From assembly GCF_000420525.1 (NCBI RefSeq), contig NZ_ATVC01000014.1, positions 1 to 43,546 on the forward strand: a stretch of 43,546 nucleotides of DNA, written 5' to 3'. Position 1 is the stretch's first letter, and the number at the start of each line of letters is the position of its first letter. The position numbers and the translations under genes are program-made. The DNA is from Aquaspirillum serpens DSM 68. GTDB lineage: Bacteria; Pseudomonadota; Gammaproteobacteria; Burkholderiales; Aquaspirillaceae. The notes below the pieces were generated by a model. The model saw only the letters and a list, made by a program, of their open reading frames with translations. It did not search any database and was not told where the DNA came from. Positions 33,291 to 43,395 of the stretch are shown here, piece by piece.

Positions 33291-33331
33291 AAAAACCGCC
33301 CTGTTTCTGCATCAGACAGGGCGGTTTTTTT
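33291..33331. terminator. Bidirectional terminator between the SPOR gene and the GGDEF-EAL gene
   Basis: ACCGCCCTGT and ACAGGGCGGT form a 10-bp stem with an 11-base loop, flanked by A5 on the left and T7 on the right. It serves the two convergent genes. Confidence 0.9.
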
Positions 33332-33338
33332 ATTGAGG

Positions 33339-35264
33339 CTAATCTAATTTTTGTTCTAAGTTGAGCAATCCCATTACCTGTACCGCCGGCATCGGTCTAC
33401 CAAGTAAGAAGCCCTGTACCGCATCACATCCCACCCGTGCCAGCACTTGCAACTGGCTATCACGTTCGACCCCCTCGGCCACCACATGAATGTGTAGGAT
33501 TTTCGATAATTGAATAATCCCCTCCACAATCGCCGCCGCATCGTGCTCGTGGTCAATGTCATCAATAAACGATTTATCGATTTTCAGGGTATCAGGCGCA
33601 AAACGCTTGAGATAGGCCAAACTGGAATAACCGGTACCAAAGTCATCAATGGCAATGCGAATCCCCTGTTGCCGCAGCCCTTGGATAATGGCGCGCGATT
33701 GTTCGGGGTTAGTCATCAAGTCGCTTTCAGTCAATTCCAACTCAATATGCTGTGGCTGTAAGTTGTAACGCTCGAGCGCTTCTTGCACAAAATCGACCAA
33801 ATTCAGATGATCTAACTGACGCGCTGACACGTTCACCGCCATCGTGATATGGCCAAAGCCAGCAGCTTGCCACTGCGCCAAATCATGGAAAGCTGCATGC
33901 ATCACCCATTTACCCACTTCACGAATCAGGCCCGTTTCTTCCAATAACGGAATAAATAACGCTGGAGACACTAAACCGCGTTCGGGATGACGCCAGCGCA
34001 ACAGAGCTTCAAACCCCTGCAGAGTGCGGGTGATTGGGCAAAACTTCGGTTGATAGAACAACACAAACTCTTCTTGCTGTAATGCCTTATGTAACTCACG
34101 TTCAAGCTCAAGATTTTGTTTGCCGTGTTCCCATTGCACATCATAAAAACGGAAAGTATTACGCCCCGCTTGCTTTGCCGCATACATCGCCATATCCGCA
34201 TGGCGCAGCAGTAAATTTGCCGTCTCACCATCTTGTGGATAACACGCCACCCCAATCGAGCCCCCGACATACACCTCATGGCCATCGACCTCAAGCGGAT
34301 GAGATAGCAAAGCCAATAGTTGATGGCAAGTCATCGCCAGATGTTCGCGATTGGTTTGCTCGGTAAACATCAAAGCAAACTCATCGCCGCCAAGGCGGGC
34401 GGTAAAGGTGTCATGCAAAAACGCATGTTCTAACAGCGATGCGACCCGACGCAAACAATGGTCCGCCATTTGCGGACCGAGGGTATCGTTAATCACCTTA
34501 AAGCGATCAAGATCAATAAACAGCAGAGCAAACGGGCGGTGTTCACGGTCGGCACACGCTTGTTCAAGGCGGCTAATTAAGGAACTGCGATTAGGGAGTC
34601 CGGTCAGGCTGTCAAAATGCGCCAGCAGGTAGAGCTGATCGTGGGCGCGTTTTTGTTCAGTAATATCATTGGCCACCCCGATGATTCGTATCAACTGACC
34701 TGCTTCATCTTGTACCGGATAAGCGGTGTCATGAATCCACCGCACTTCGCCATCGGGCCGCATGATGCGGTATTTGCACTCTACCGAACGACTTTTACCA
34801 TGCAAATAACTATCAACAAAGCGCTGCGCTGTCGGTAAATCCTCCGGCAAGATGGCCCGCTGCCACGCCAAGTTGTCGTACATAAAATCTTGCAACGAAA
34901 TACCCCACACCTTTTCAAACGCGGGGCTGATGTAATGCGGTTGGAGATCAGCTTCTAAAATCCAAAACACCGAGGGAATATGCTGTGCCATATCGCTCAG
35001 CCGCGCCTCGCGCTCGGCAACTTCTTGCAAGAGCCGCAGGCGGACACGGTGACTGGCGCTAATCAGGGCAAATAACAACACGGTGGTAATCACCATAAAG
35101 GCCATGCCTTTATAGGTTTGCAACCGTGATAGCCACGGCGCATCTCCCCCCGCCAACCATTCAAGCGCTTGGTCACTAAACAAAATCCATAGCAAACCAA
35201 ATAACAGATATAAACTGGCAATTAACAAAGCAGGATGGCGGGCAATCAAGCGCCGCCCCCCCAT
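33339..35264 (-). CDS. Membrane PAS-GGDEF-EAL c-di-GMP protein
   Basis: 641 residues. Membrane spans at about 12-30 and 52-72 lead to a PAS/PAC domain (about 90-205). The GGDEF domain (about 208-375) has GGDEF intact at 292-296 but GPQMAD where GHxxGD is usual, and no RxxD inhibitory site. The EAL domain (about 385-635) has FEALLRW, NVSARQ, ELTESDLM, IDDFGTGYSSL, KIDKSFI and VAEGVE, so phosphodiesterase activity is likely. It is probably a net c-di-GMP breaker, opposite to the SiaD-like cyclase. Confidence 0.9.
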   Translation of the reverse strand: MGGRRLIARHPALLIASLYLLFGLLWILFSDQALEWLAGGDAPWLSRLQTYKGMAFMVITTVLLFALISASHRVRLRLLQEVAEREARLSDMAQHIPSVFWILEADLQPHYISPAFEKVWGISLQDFMYDNLAWQRAILPEDLPTAQRFVDSYLHGKSRSVECKYRIMRPDGEVRWIHDTAYPVQDEAGQLIRIIGVANDITEQKRAHDQLYLLAHFDSLTGLPNRSSLISRLEQACADREHRPFALLFIDLDRFKVINDTLGPQMADHCLRRVASLLEHAFLHDTFTARLGGDEFALMFTEQTNREHLAMTCHQLLALLSHPLEVDGHEVYVGGSIGVACYPQDGETANLLLRHADMAMYAAKQAGRNTFRFYDVQWEHGKQNLELERELHKALQQEEFVLFYQPKFCPITRTLQGFEALLRWRHPERGLVSPALFIPLLEETGLIREVGKWVMHAAFHDLAQWQAAGFGHITMAVNVSARQLDHLNLVDFVQEALERYNLQPQHIELELTESDLMTNPEQSRAIIQGLRQQGIRIAIDDFGTGYSSLAYLKRFAPDTLKIDKSFIDDIDHEHDAAAIVEGIIQLSKILHIHVVAEGVERDSQLQVLARVGCDAVQGFLLGRPMPAVQVMGLLNLEQKLD

Positions 35265-35321
35265 CAGAAGCTTGGAAAGAGGCGGCGAACCACCGTTCCT
35301 GAAACGATCGAAAATGAGGCA

Positions 35322-37673
35322 TTAGAACAAGAGCTCTTTGACGTTTTCTACAGCATCGCGCGCTGTATCTTGGCCTTCGGTTTGGTCGCCACGGTTGTCA
35401 GCAGCGTCACTCGACCGATTATTCAAACCCAATGCAGGATTGGGCCGTTGATATTCCTGATAGTAATACTCTGACCCACCTCGGCTGCCGGCGCCGGCCT
35501 GTTCGACCAGACCGGCGGGGATGGGTTGATCGACTTCGGGCAGATGTTTCAGGGCGTGTTGCATATACCCGATCCAAATCGGTAACGCCGCACCGCCGCC
35601 AGTTTCTCCACCGCCTAGCGGTTTATTGTCATCAAAACCCATCCACGCCACGCCGACGATATCGGGGTTGTAACCGGCAAACCAAGCATCTCGCGCATCG
35701 TTAGTGGTGCCGGTTTTACCCGCTAAATCACCACGCCCCAAACTCATGGCGCGAGTCGCCGTGCCATAGCGCACCACATCACGCATCATGCTGGTCATAA
35801 TAAAAGCATTGCGCGGGTCGATTGCTTGCGGCGCATTTTGTCCAGCGACTAACGGAGCCGTCCGCGCCACCACATAACCGCGCTCGTCTTCAATACGTTC
35901 AATGAAATACGATTTGACACGATAGCCACCGTTAGCAAAAACACTGTAGGCCTCGGCCATCTGCAGCGGCGTCACCATGCCCGCCCCCAGCGCCATCGTC
36001 AGATAGGCCGGATGTTGTTTGGGCATAAAGCCAAAACGTTGCAAATAGTCTTGTGCATAATCGGTCCCAACTGCCATCAAAATGCGTACCGAGACCAAGT
36101 TCTTAGAACGCGTTAACGCTTGGCGCATCGTCATCATGCCGGCAAATTTACCATCATAGTTTTTTGGGCTCCAACGCTGCCCACCTAGGGTTTGCGGGTC
36201 AATCACCAGTGGCGCATCATTGATCAGCGTGGAAGCGGTCATGCCTTTTTCTAAGGCAGCAGAATAGACAAAAGGTTTAAAACTCGACCCCGGTTGTCGC
36301 CATGCTTGTGTAACACGGTTGTAGTGGTTACGGTTAAAGTCAAAGCCACCGACCAAAGCCAAGATCGCCCCTGTTCGGCTGTCAGTCGCGACAAAGGCCC
36401 CTTCCACCCTCGGCATTTGCACAATCCGCCATTCACCCTTGTCCGATTTTTCCAATCGCACAACAGAACCTGAGCGAATTTGTTGGGCAGGGGTCAGTTT
36501 TTTCGACAAAGCAGAACGAGCAAACGACAAACCATTGCCTTTTACCACCACTTCTTCCCCACCACGCAGATAGACTTTCACCTGATTTGAGCTGGCCTCT
36601 AGCACCACCCCAGGTTGTAAATCACCACTATCACGGATGGCGGCCAAGGCTTCATCGAGTGCCTCGTCGCGGTTATCTGCTGTCAGTGGTTTGAGGTCAA
36701 TAAACGATTCAGGACCACGATAGCTGTGGCGGCGGTCATAATCCATTAAGCCATCACGCAGGGCGTCGAATGCCCATTGCTGGTGATCGCTGCGAATCGT
36801 GGTATAGACGCGGAAACCTTGGGTATAAGCTGCCTCTTGATAACGCGACACCATAATTTGCCGCACCATCTCTGCGACATACTGCGCCGGTACACTGAAA
36901 TCTTCTTTGCGCGTTGCGAGGCGGATGGGTTCTTCCACCGCCTGTTGATATTGGTCTTCGGTGATAAAGTTCAGTTCTTTCATCCGCCGCAAAACATAAC
37001 GTTGCCGTAGGCGAGCCCGATCGGGGTTTACCACTGGATTATAAGAAGACGGTGCTTTGGGCAAACCTGCCAACATCGCAAACTCACCCACTGACAGTTC
37101 TTTCAGTGGTTTGCCGTAATAGGTCAGCGCAGCGGCGGCAAAGCCATAAGCACGCTGGCCAAGGTAAATTTGATTAACGTAGAGCTCAAGAATTTGGTCT
37201 TTGCTGAGGTTGTGTTCAATCTTGAATGCCAACAAAGCTTCGTTGAATTTGCGAGTGAAGGTTTTTTCACTCGACAAAAAGAAATTCTTTGCCACTTGCA
37301 TAGTGATGGTGGAAGCACCTGATTGGGTTCGACCAGAGACTAAATTGCCAGAGGCCGCCCGCAATACCCCCATATAGTCCACCCCACCGTGTTGATAAAA
37401 ACGCTCATCTTCTGCCGCTAAGATGGCCTGTTTCATCAACTGTGGCACGTCTTGGATGCGAGTAAAAGCGCGTTTTTCTTCACCAAACTCACCGATTTGG
37501 ACACCATCGCTGGTGTAAACACGCAGCGGGATTTTAGGCCGATAGTCGGTGAGCACATCCAAACTCGGCAATTTGGGATAGGTTACCGCAATGGCGACCC
37601 CTGCCGCGCCGGCAGCAAGAATCACTAAGGTGAGAAGAAATGCGATAAAACCGAGAATTAAGCGAGCGAACAT
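35322..37673 (-). CDS. mrcA: Penicillin-binding protein 1A
   Basis: 783 residues. A membrane anchor (about 7-29) precedes the glycosyltransferase 51 domain (EDERFYQHGGVD, GASTITMQVAKNFFL, KIEHNLSKDQILELYVNQIYLG). The PBP1A OB-like insertion follows, then the transpeptidase domain with the active-site SSFK, SKN and KTGTT. The C-terminal tail is rich in Gly, Asn and Asp. It polymerises and crosslinks peptidoglycan. It is divergent from aroK with a 156-base gap; in many relatives pilMNOPQ separates these genes. Confidence 0.95.
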   Translation of the reverse strand: MFARLILGFIAFLLTLVILAAGAAGVAIAVTYPKLPSLDVLTDYRPKIPLRVYTSDGVQIGEFGEEKRAFTRIQDVPQLMKQAILAAEDERFYQHGGVDYMGVLRAASGNLVSGRTQSGASTITMQVAKNFFLSSEKTFTRKFNEALLAFKIEHNLSKDQILELYVNQIYLGQRAYGFAAAALTYYGKPLKELSVGEFAMLAGLPKAPSSYNPVVNPDRARLRQRYVLRRMKELNFITEDQYQQAVEEPIRLATRKEDFSVPAQYVAEMVRQIMVSRYQEAAYTQGFRVYTTIRSDHQQWAFDALRDGLMDYDRRHSYRGPESFIDLKPLTADNRDEALDEALAAIRDSGDLQPGVVLEASSNQVKVYLRGGEEVVVKGNGLSFARSALSKKLTPAQQIRSGSVVRLEKSDKGEWRIVQMPRVEGAFVATDSRTGAILALVGGFDFNRNHYNRVTQAWRQPGSSFKPFVYSAALEKGMTASTLINDAPLVIDPQTLGGQRWSPKNYDGKFAGMMTMRQALTRSKNLVSVRILMAVGTDYAQDYLQRFGFMPKQHPAYLTMALGAGMVTPLQMAEAYSVFANGGYRVKSYFIERIEDERGYVVARTAPLVAGQNAPQAIDPRNAFIMTSMMRDVVRYGTATRAMSLGRGDLAGKTGTTNDARDAWFAGYNPDIVGVAWMGFDDNKPLGGGETGGGAALPIWIGYMQHALKHLPEVDQPIPAGLVEQAGAGSRGGSEYYYQEYQRPNPALGLNNRSSDAADNRGDQTEGQDTARDAVENVKELLF

Positions 37674-37817
37674 AATGGCAAAGACGAGCAGCGGAAAGGG
37701 CGATTATACGCACATGGCTGCACGCATCGTGCACAGCTTTTAACCAAGCGAAACAATCGTGCCGTTTCTTTTCTATTCTATGCCGATCAATAGCCTGCGG
37801 AGGCTGCCAGACTTGGT

Positions 37818-37829
37818 TACAATGTCGGC
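37818..37829 (+). promoter_or_regulatory. -10 box immediately before aroK (possible leaderless start)
   Basis: TACAAT (37818-37823) ends 6 bases before the aroK ATG at 37830, so a transcript from it would begin at or next to the start codon. No Shine-Dalgarno or clear -35 was seen. The rest of 37674-37829 has no gene. Confidence 0.3.
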
Positions 37830-38363
37830 ATGAAAGCGTCCGGAAATCTCTTCCTCGTCGGCCTTATGGGTGCCGGCAAAACCACCGTTGGCCGTCAACT
37901 TGCGCGTTTGACGGGCAAAACGTTTTATGACTCCGACCACGAAATCGAAGCCCGTACGGGAGTAAGAATTCCGGTCATTTTTGAAATAGAAGGAGAAGCA
38001 GGCTTTCGCGTCCGTGAAAGTGAAATGATTGCCGAACTTGCTGCACTTCCCGATATTGTCTTGGCGACCGGTGGCGGGGCCGTGCTTGACCCACATAATC
38101 GCCAAATCCTTGCCAACCACGGTACGGTGATTTATCTGCGGGCCAGCATTGATGACCTCCTCGCCCGTACCCAACATGATAAAAACCGCCCACTATTACA
38201 AACAGCTAACCCTCGTGCCAAGCTCGAAGCACTGTTTGCCCAGCGCGATCCCCTCTATCGTGAAGTTGCCGATATTGTGGTCGATACCTCGCGCCAAAAT
38301 ATCAATACCTTAGTTCACCGTCTTTTACGCCAAATTGAACTGCGCCATCATGATCACACTTGA
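37830..38363 (+). CDS. aroK: Shikimate kinase
   Basis: 177 residues. The P-loop is [11 protein letters not shown] (11-21); the shikimate-binding DSDHEIE follows near 34-40, then GFRVRE and the ATGGGAVL segment. It phosphorylates shikimate in chorismate synthesis. It overlaps aroB by 14 bases, the classic aroKB operon. Confidence 0.95.
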   Translation: MKASGNLFLVGLMGAGKTTVGRQLARLTGKTFYDSDHEIEARTGVRIPVIFEIEGEAGFRVRESEMIAELAALPDIVLATGGGAVLDPHNRQILANHGTVIYLRASIDDLLARTQHDKNRPLLQTANPRAKLEALFAQRDPLYREVADIVVDTSRQNINTLVHRLLRQIELRHHDHT

Positions 38364-39453
38364 CTTGGTTTTGCCAGACACCCAATACCCCATTCATATC
38401 GGTACAGATTTATTAGAACGTGCCGACCTGATCTTGCCGCATCTGGCACAAAAAAAAGTAGCCATTGTTACCAATGAGGTGGTTGCTCCACTTTATCTTG
38501 CTCGTCTGCAATCGAGTCTGGAACAAGCCGGTGTTCAGGTATTAACCGTCGTTTTACCCGATGGCGAAGCCAACAAAACATGGGACAGCCTGAATCTGAT
38601 TTTTGACATGCTGCTAGAGCATGGCGCAGAACGTAAAACCACGCTCATTGCCCTTGGTGGCGGGGTGGTGGGTGATATGACAGGTTTTGCCGCCGCCTGT
38701 TGGCAGCGCGGTGCCCCATTTATCCAAATTCCAACTACGGTATTGGCTCAAGTCGATTCATCCGTGGGCGGCAAGACGGCGATTAATCATCCCAAAGGCA
38801 AGAACATGATTGGTGCTTTCCACCAACCACGTTTAGTGTTGGCGGATATGACGCTGCTCGACACCCTGCCGCAGCGTGAAGTCGCCGCCGGCATTGCCGA
38901 AATCATTAAATATGGCTTGTTGGGCGATGCAACATTCTTTAGCTGGCTAGAAACCAATATGCCAGCACTGTTGCGCCGTGACCGTGATGCTCTTGCTTAT
39001 GCGGTAAAACGCTCATGTGAGATGAAAGCCGAGATTGTAGCGGCGGACGAAAAAGAATTAGGCGTTCGTGCCTTGCTCAACCTTGGGCACACGTTTGGTC
39101 ATGCTATTGAAACCGGCGTTGGTTACGGCAGTTGGTTGCATGGTGAAGCGGTGGCGGTGGGAATGTTATTGGCAGCAGAGACTTCCTATTTATTGGGTGA
39201 GTTAGCTGCCGAAGAGGTTACACGGATTGCCGCCTTGCTCGAAGCAGCACAACTGCCGACCCATGCCCCAGATTTAGGTTTTACGCAGTGGATGTCGTTG
39301 ATGAGTCATGACAAGAAAGTGGAGAATGGTGTCCCCCGCTTTGTTTTGCTACCAAAACTGGGGCAAGCAGAAATCCGCAGCAATGTGCCTGTCGCAGTCT
39401 TACAACAAGTCCTGTCGGGTCGGTGGATTTTAGCCGCAAAAGATGCCAATTAA
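38350..39453 (+). CDS. aroB: 3-dehydroquinate synthase
   Basis: 367 residues from the ATG at 38350 inside the end of aroK. NAD- and zinc-binding features are [38 protein letters not shown], and the metal histidines in [12 protein letters not shown] and [10 protein letters not shown]. It makes 3-dehydroquinate from DAHP, the second step of the shikimate pathway. Confidence 0.96.
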   Translation: MITLDLVLPDTQYPIHIGTDLLERADLILPHLAQKKVAIVTNEVVAPLYLARLQSSLEQAGVQVLTVVLPDGEANKTWDSLNLIFDMLLEHGAERKTTLIALGGGVVGDMTGFAAACWQRGAPFIQIPTTVLAQVDSSVGGKTAINHPKGKNMIGAFHQPRLVLADMTLLDTLPQREVAAGIAEIIKYGLLGDATFFSWLETNMPALLRRDRDALAYAVKRSCEMKAEIVAADEKELGVRALLNLGHTFGHAIETGVGYGSWLHGEAVAVGMLLAAETSYLLGELAAEEVTRIAALLEAAQLPTHAPDLGFTQWMSLMSHDKKVENGVPRFVLLPKLGQAEIRSNVPVAVLQQVLSGRWILAAKDAN

Positions 39454-39644
39454 GACGACAACAGCCTATACCTTAGGCATAAACAAGGTTTGAGAATCAA
39501 ATACTTAGCTGTGCTGCTGCATTAAAGCGAAAAACCTTACTCTTGTCAGGGAATTCCGCATTTCTACGCATTGTGCAGCAGCCAGTTCCAGCAGAAGATA
39601 TCTCCCCATTACACCAACCTGATAACAAAAAAGGGGAGATGCTG

Positions 39645-40025
39645 ATGGAGCTCGCTGGCTATGAATTGTTACTCAATGCCTCGTTGCTTGGTGGGGTGGC
39701 GTACTTGTTGGCTTATTGGCGGCGACAACATCGTTTTGTCAAAGCCAGTGCCCGAGGCATCGACCCGATTGGCGAAGCAGAAGTGTTTTTGTTCAGCCAC
39801 AATCCCAAAGCAGCAATTCGGGTCTTACAAGCTGCCTTGCAAGATGAGCCGCACAATGTCGCTATCCAAGTGACTTTACTGCGTGCCTTTGCTGAAGGCG
39901 GTAAAGCCAAGGAATACCGTCAATTGGCAGCCCACTTACAACCACAATTAGAACAACAAGCCATCTGGCAACAAATCCGCAAAACCGGCCAAACCTTGTT
40001 GCCACACGACGAACTCTTCCGCTAA
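39645..40025 (+). CDS. Small membrane-anchored FimV/TPR-like protein
   Basis: 126 residues from the ATG at 39645 (GGGGAG six bases upstream). A membrane segment at about 7-25 (LLLNASLLGGVAYLLAYW) is followed by DPIGEAEVFLFSHNPKAAIRVLQAALQDEP and a second helix pair, which resembles the C-terminal FimV domain or one and a half TPR repeats. A polar or pilus-related scaffold role is possible. It follows aroB by about 190 bases. Confidence 0.6.
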   Translation: MELAGYELLLNASLLGGVAYLLAYWRRQHRFVKASARGIDPIGEAEVFLFSHNPKAAIRVLQAALQDEPHNVAIQVTLLRAFAEGGKAKEYRQLAAHLQPQLEQQAIWQQIRKTGQTLLPHDELFR

Positions 40026-40070
40026 TCCAATTACCACCATGCCCGCGAAGCCAATCGGCTTCGCGACCGC

Positions 40071-41099
40071 TTAAGTCGATTCGCTGTAATGCAAGAGTTT
40101 TTCTTTTTGACACTTCTCACAAAACACCCGCAGCTTACCGTTAGCAGTTACCTCGGTTTTAGCGCCACATGGCCGTTGCTTACAGCGGAATAACTGCATC
40201 AACATATACGCCGCACCACATTCGGCACAGGCCACCGCATCGCCGCCTAAACGCAGTTTACGGATAGTGAAGGTCTCTGAACCACAATTACAAGAAAACG
40301 CCAATGCCGCTTTCGCTGCGGCCTCTTCTGGGGTGTCCACTTTGGGTGGTGGCGGATAACGCAGGCGTAACGCTTCAACTGTTGGAATCGGATCGGGCTT
40401 GTGCATTGCCACCAACCGCTCACCTAATAACGTCAACACACGGTTATCAATCTGATTCATCGAGACCAAAGCCGCTGCCGCCATCGGGCCGGAGTTTGCA
40501 CCGTAGTGATTCAATTCTTTGGTAATTTGAATCATCGGCATAAAAGAACGGGTATCGACACTGCCAAAACCACCGGGACGAACCACACTGATACCAGGAG
40601 ACAGCAAGAAAAAGCCCATCACATTTGGTCGTAACTGGCTATCTGGCCCCGGTTTCACCGCAGCCAGTAAACGCGGCAGCAGCGCATTTAATAAGGCCAT
40701 ACGACGTGCCATTTGATCAAGCGGCGAATCAATCGCAACAAAGCGCGTTTGTCCGGGGCATTGCCGTGAAAAGGTGCCCTTACCATCCACCTTAATCAAA
40801 CTTGAGCCAAGTGCAGAATCGAGGATAAAAACATCGAAATTGCGGTTAATCAATAAATGGTCGATACGGGCATAGTGTTCACCGACGCGTAAAGTCAAAT
40901 CGTGCAAAACCAACCAATTTGACCCACGAGTAAAATCTGCCTCTAACATCTTAACCACAGCCATACTTGCCTTGGCACAACCGACATAATCACGCAAGCC
41001 AATATCAATAAATGGCAAATCATCAGGTTGAGCACCCTGCCGCAAACTTTGTAAAGCAGCGAGAGGCGCATCCAAGGCATCTGGTTTCTTTGCAAGCAT
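40071..41099 (-). CDS. NERD-domain protein with C-terminal zinc ribbons
   Basis: 342 residues. The NERD-like segment (about 62-96) includes WLVLHDLTLRVGEHYARIDHLLI and NFDVFILD, matching the nuclease-related domain with its Asp and conserved beta-strands. The C-terminal 80 residues hold four Cys pairs or clusters (CNC, CAEC, CKQRPC, CEKC), suggesting two zinc ribbons, the last of topoisomerase type. DNA or RNA binding or cleavage is inferred from family only. It is alone between aroB-FimV and proS. Confidence 0.75.
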   Translation of the reverse strand: MLAKKPDALDAPLAALQSLRQGAQPDDLPFIDIGLRDYVGCAKASMAVVKMLEADFTRGSNWLVLHDLTLRVGEHYARIDHLLINRNFDVFILDSALGSSLIKVDGKGTFSRQCPGQTRFVAIDSPLDQMARRMALLNALLPRLLAAVKPGPDSQLRPNVMGFFLLSPGISVVRPGGFGSVDTRSFMPMIQITKELNHYGANSGPMAAAALVSMNQIDNRVLTLLGERLVAMHKPDPIPTVEALRLRYPPPPKVDTPEEAAAKAALAFSCNCGSETFTIRKLRLGGDAVACAECGAAYMLMQLFRCKQRPCGAKTEVTANGKLRVFCEKCQKEKLLHYSEST

Positions 41100-41278
41100 G
41101 GGGGGAAATTCGCTTTCTAGGGAAATGACGCATACAGAAAGCGGAATAGTAAAACAGATTTGCGGTAATTACGCTTGTTTCTGGTCAAATTTCATAAAAC
41201 ATCAATTTGACAGCGCAAAAACGCATACAACATAGTCAAACATCAAATTAAACAAATAACTTAATGTTTTTATGTTTA

Positions 41279-41313
41279 ACAAAAAAACCACCTCAATTTT
41301 CATTGAGATGGTT
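41279..41313 (-). terminator. Rho-independent terminator of proS
   Basis: On the minus strand, AAACCATCTCAAT-gaaa-ATTGAGGTGGTTT forms an imperfect stem with one mismatch, followed by seven Ts. It lies 26 bases beyond the proS stop. The rest of 41100-41338 is AT-rich without a gene. Confidence 0.85.
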
Positions 41314-41338
41314 TCCATAGCAGTGAATACCACAGTGT

Positions 41339-43051
41339 TTAGGCCAGATTCAATTTCGCCTTCAATACACTCAATAACTGGTCAAGATTCACCTTAGTGG
41401 CTTCACTATCCTGACGGTGTTGATATTCCACCACACCCTCTTTCAAACCACGATCACCAATCACCACGCGATGAGGAATGCCGATCAACTCGCCATCAGC
41501 CAACAACACCCCAGGACGTTCATCTCGGTCATCTAACAACACATCCACACCTAATGCGGTTAAATCAGCATATAACTGGTCTGCGGCCTGTTGTACGGCT
41601 TCAGAACGGCGATAACCCATCGGCACAATGTCCACCGTAAACGGCGCCATGGCATCGGTAAAGATAATCCCGCGCTCGTCAAAATTCTGTTCAATCGCTG
41701 CTGCAACAATCCGACTCACACCAATGCCATAGCAACCCATTTCCATCGGCTGCAATTTTCCTTCACGATCTAAAAACTCACATTTCATCGCTTCAGAATA
41801 TTTGGTACGCAGTTGGAAAACATGACCCACTTCAATCCCGCGACACAAAGCCAATTCGCCCTGCCCACATGGCGAAGGATCACCCACCACCACATTGCGT
41901 AAATCAGCCACTTCAGGCTCAGCGCAATCACGACCAAAATTGACACCTAATAAATGGTGATCGTCTTCATTCGCGCCACAAATCATATCGGCCATCACAG
42001 CGACCGTACGATCTGCAATGATACGGCCTTGGAAGCCAACCGGCCCTAACGAACCAGGCTGGGCAGAGAACGCACGTTGGATCGATTCTGGCGTGGCAAA
42101 AGTCAGGGGTGATTTAATACCAGCGATTTTTTCAGCTTTGATTTCATTCAGCTCATGATCGCCACGCAATAACATCAAGACTGGTGCACCATCTTCCGCT
42201 TCAACAACAATCGCTTTTACCGTTTGCTTGATATCAACATTTAGAAACGCCACTAAATCAGCAATGGTTTTAACTTTAGGCGTATGAATTTTTTCCAGTG
42301 CAACCGCAGCAGGGGGACGTGGTGTGGTCGGGGCAACGGCCTCAGCCAATTCAATATTGGCGGCATAATCCGAAGTGGGGCAATAGGCAATCACGTCTTC
42401 GCCAGAATCGGCCAACACTTGAAATTCATGTGAACCCGTTCCACCAATCGAACCCGTATCCGCTGCCACTGGCCGGAATTGCAAGCCCAAACGTTGGAAG
42501 ATACGACAGTAGGCGTCATACATCACTTGATAAGTTTGTTTCAAACTCTCAAAGTCAGTATGAAATGAATAAGCATCCTTCATCACAAATTCGCGGGCCC
42601 GCATCACGCCAAAACGGGGGCGAACTTCATCACGGAATTTAGTTTGTACTTGATAGAAATTAAGAGGAAGTTGCTTATAGCTGCGCACTTCTTTGCGCAC
42701 AATATCGGTAATGACTTCTTCATGGGTTGGGCCAACACAGAAATCACGCTCGTGGCGGTCTTTCAAACGCAGCAATTCCTTGCCATAAAACTCCCAACGA
42801 CCTGATTCTTGCCACAATTCTGCAGGTTGCACTGCAGGCATAATCAATTCAATCGCCCCTGCACGGTTCATTTCCTCGCGCACAATGGCTTCGACTTTTT
42901 TCAAAACACGAAAACCAATTGGCATCCAGTTATATAAACCAGACGCAACACGGCGAATCATGCCAGCACGCATCATCAGCTTGTGGCTGGGTAATTCGGC
43001 TTCGGCAGGCGCTTCTTTTAACGTAGAAAAAAAGAATTGGGAGGCACGCAT
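41339..43051 (-). CDS. proS: Prolyl-tRNA synthetase
   Basis: 570 residues, the long bacterial form. Class II motif 2 is [19 protein letters not shown] (about 139-157), and motif 3 is [18 protein letters not shown] (about 437-454). Between them is the INS editing domain (about 225-400) that clears Ala-tRNA(Pro). The C-terminal anticodon domain follows ([35 protein letters not shown]). It charges tRNA(Pro). It lies downstream of an rRNA operon on the same strand but is isolated from it by a terminator. Confidence 0.97.
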   Translation of the reverse strand: MRASQFFFSTLKEAPAEAELPSHKLMMRAGMIRRVASGLYNWMPIGFRVLKKVEAIVREEMNRAGAIELIMPAVQPAELWQESGRWEFYGKELLRLKDRHERDFCVGPTHEEVITDIVRKEVRSYKQLPLNFYQVQTKFRDEVRPRFGVMRAREFVMKDAYSFHTDFESLKQTYQVMYDAYCRIFQRLGLQFRPVAADTGSIGGTGSHEFQVLADSGEDVIAYCPTSDYAANIELAEAVAPTTPRPPAAVALEKIHTPKVKTIADLVAFLNVDIKQTVKAIVVEAEDGAPVLMLLRGDHELNEIKAEKIAGIKSPLTFATPESIQRAFSAQPGSLGPVGFQGRIIADRTVAVMADMICGANEDDHHLLGVNFGRDCAEPEVADLRNVVVGDPSPCGQGELALCRGIEVGHVFQLRTKYSEAMKCEFLDREGKLQPMEMGCYGIGVSRIVAAAIEQNFDERGIIFTDAMAPFTVDIVPMGYRRSEAVQQAADQLYADLTALGVDVLLDDRDERPGVLLADGELIGIPHRVVIGDRGLKEGVVEYQHRQDSEATKVNLDQLLSVLKAKLNLA

Positions 43052-43161
43052 AGTGGTTATCCATCAAAGAAATTTGGCTGGATTTTACCAGAATGCGCGT
43101 TATTAGCCCGTAATCACAGTCATTCAGAACAGAATTTAATGCCACGACAGGCAGGAAAGCC

Positions 43162-43196
43162 AAAAGCCCCTGACAAATTGATTGTCAGGGGCTTTT
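43162..43196. terminator. Terminator of the rRNA operon
   Basis: AAAAGCCCCTGACA and TGTCAGGGGCTTTT form a perfect 14-bp stem with loop AATTGAT, starting 10 bases after the 5S 3' end on the minus strand and giving a short T-run. Confidence 0.9.
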
Positions 43197-43206
43197 GTAA
43201 TGGGGG

Positions 43207-43320
43207 GCTTGGCGGAGACCTACTTTCACACAGGGATCTGCACTATCATCGGCGCTGAGTCGTTTCACGGTCCTGTTCGGGAAGGGAAGGGGTGGTACCA
43301 ACTCGCTATGGCCGCCAAGC
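43207..43320 (-). rRNA. rrf: 5S ribosomal RNA
   Basis: The minus strand begins CTTGGCGGCCATAGCGAGTT and ends ...GTAGGTCTCCGCCAAG, so the two ends pair as helix I. The conserved CCCGAACAGGACCGTGAAAC and GCGCCGATGATAGTG segments are present. Length is about 114 bases. It sits downstream of the 23S end on the same strand. Confidence 0.95.
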
Positions 43321-43343
43321 AAAAAGGGGAGAGAAGAAGTAAA

Positions 43344-43373
43344 GATTATGGGTTAGATGATTATGGGTTAGAT
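43344..43373. repeat. 15-bp tandem duplication in the 23S-5S spacer
   Basis: GATTATGGGTTAGAT occurs twice in direct succession (43344-43358 and 43359-43373), between the 23S 3' end and the 5S gene. Confidence 0.9.
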
Positions 43374-43395
43374 TGTGTAAGTGTCGCTACTTATA

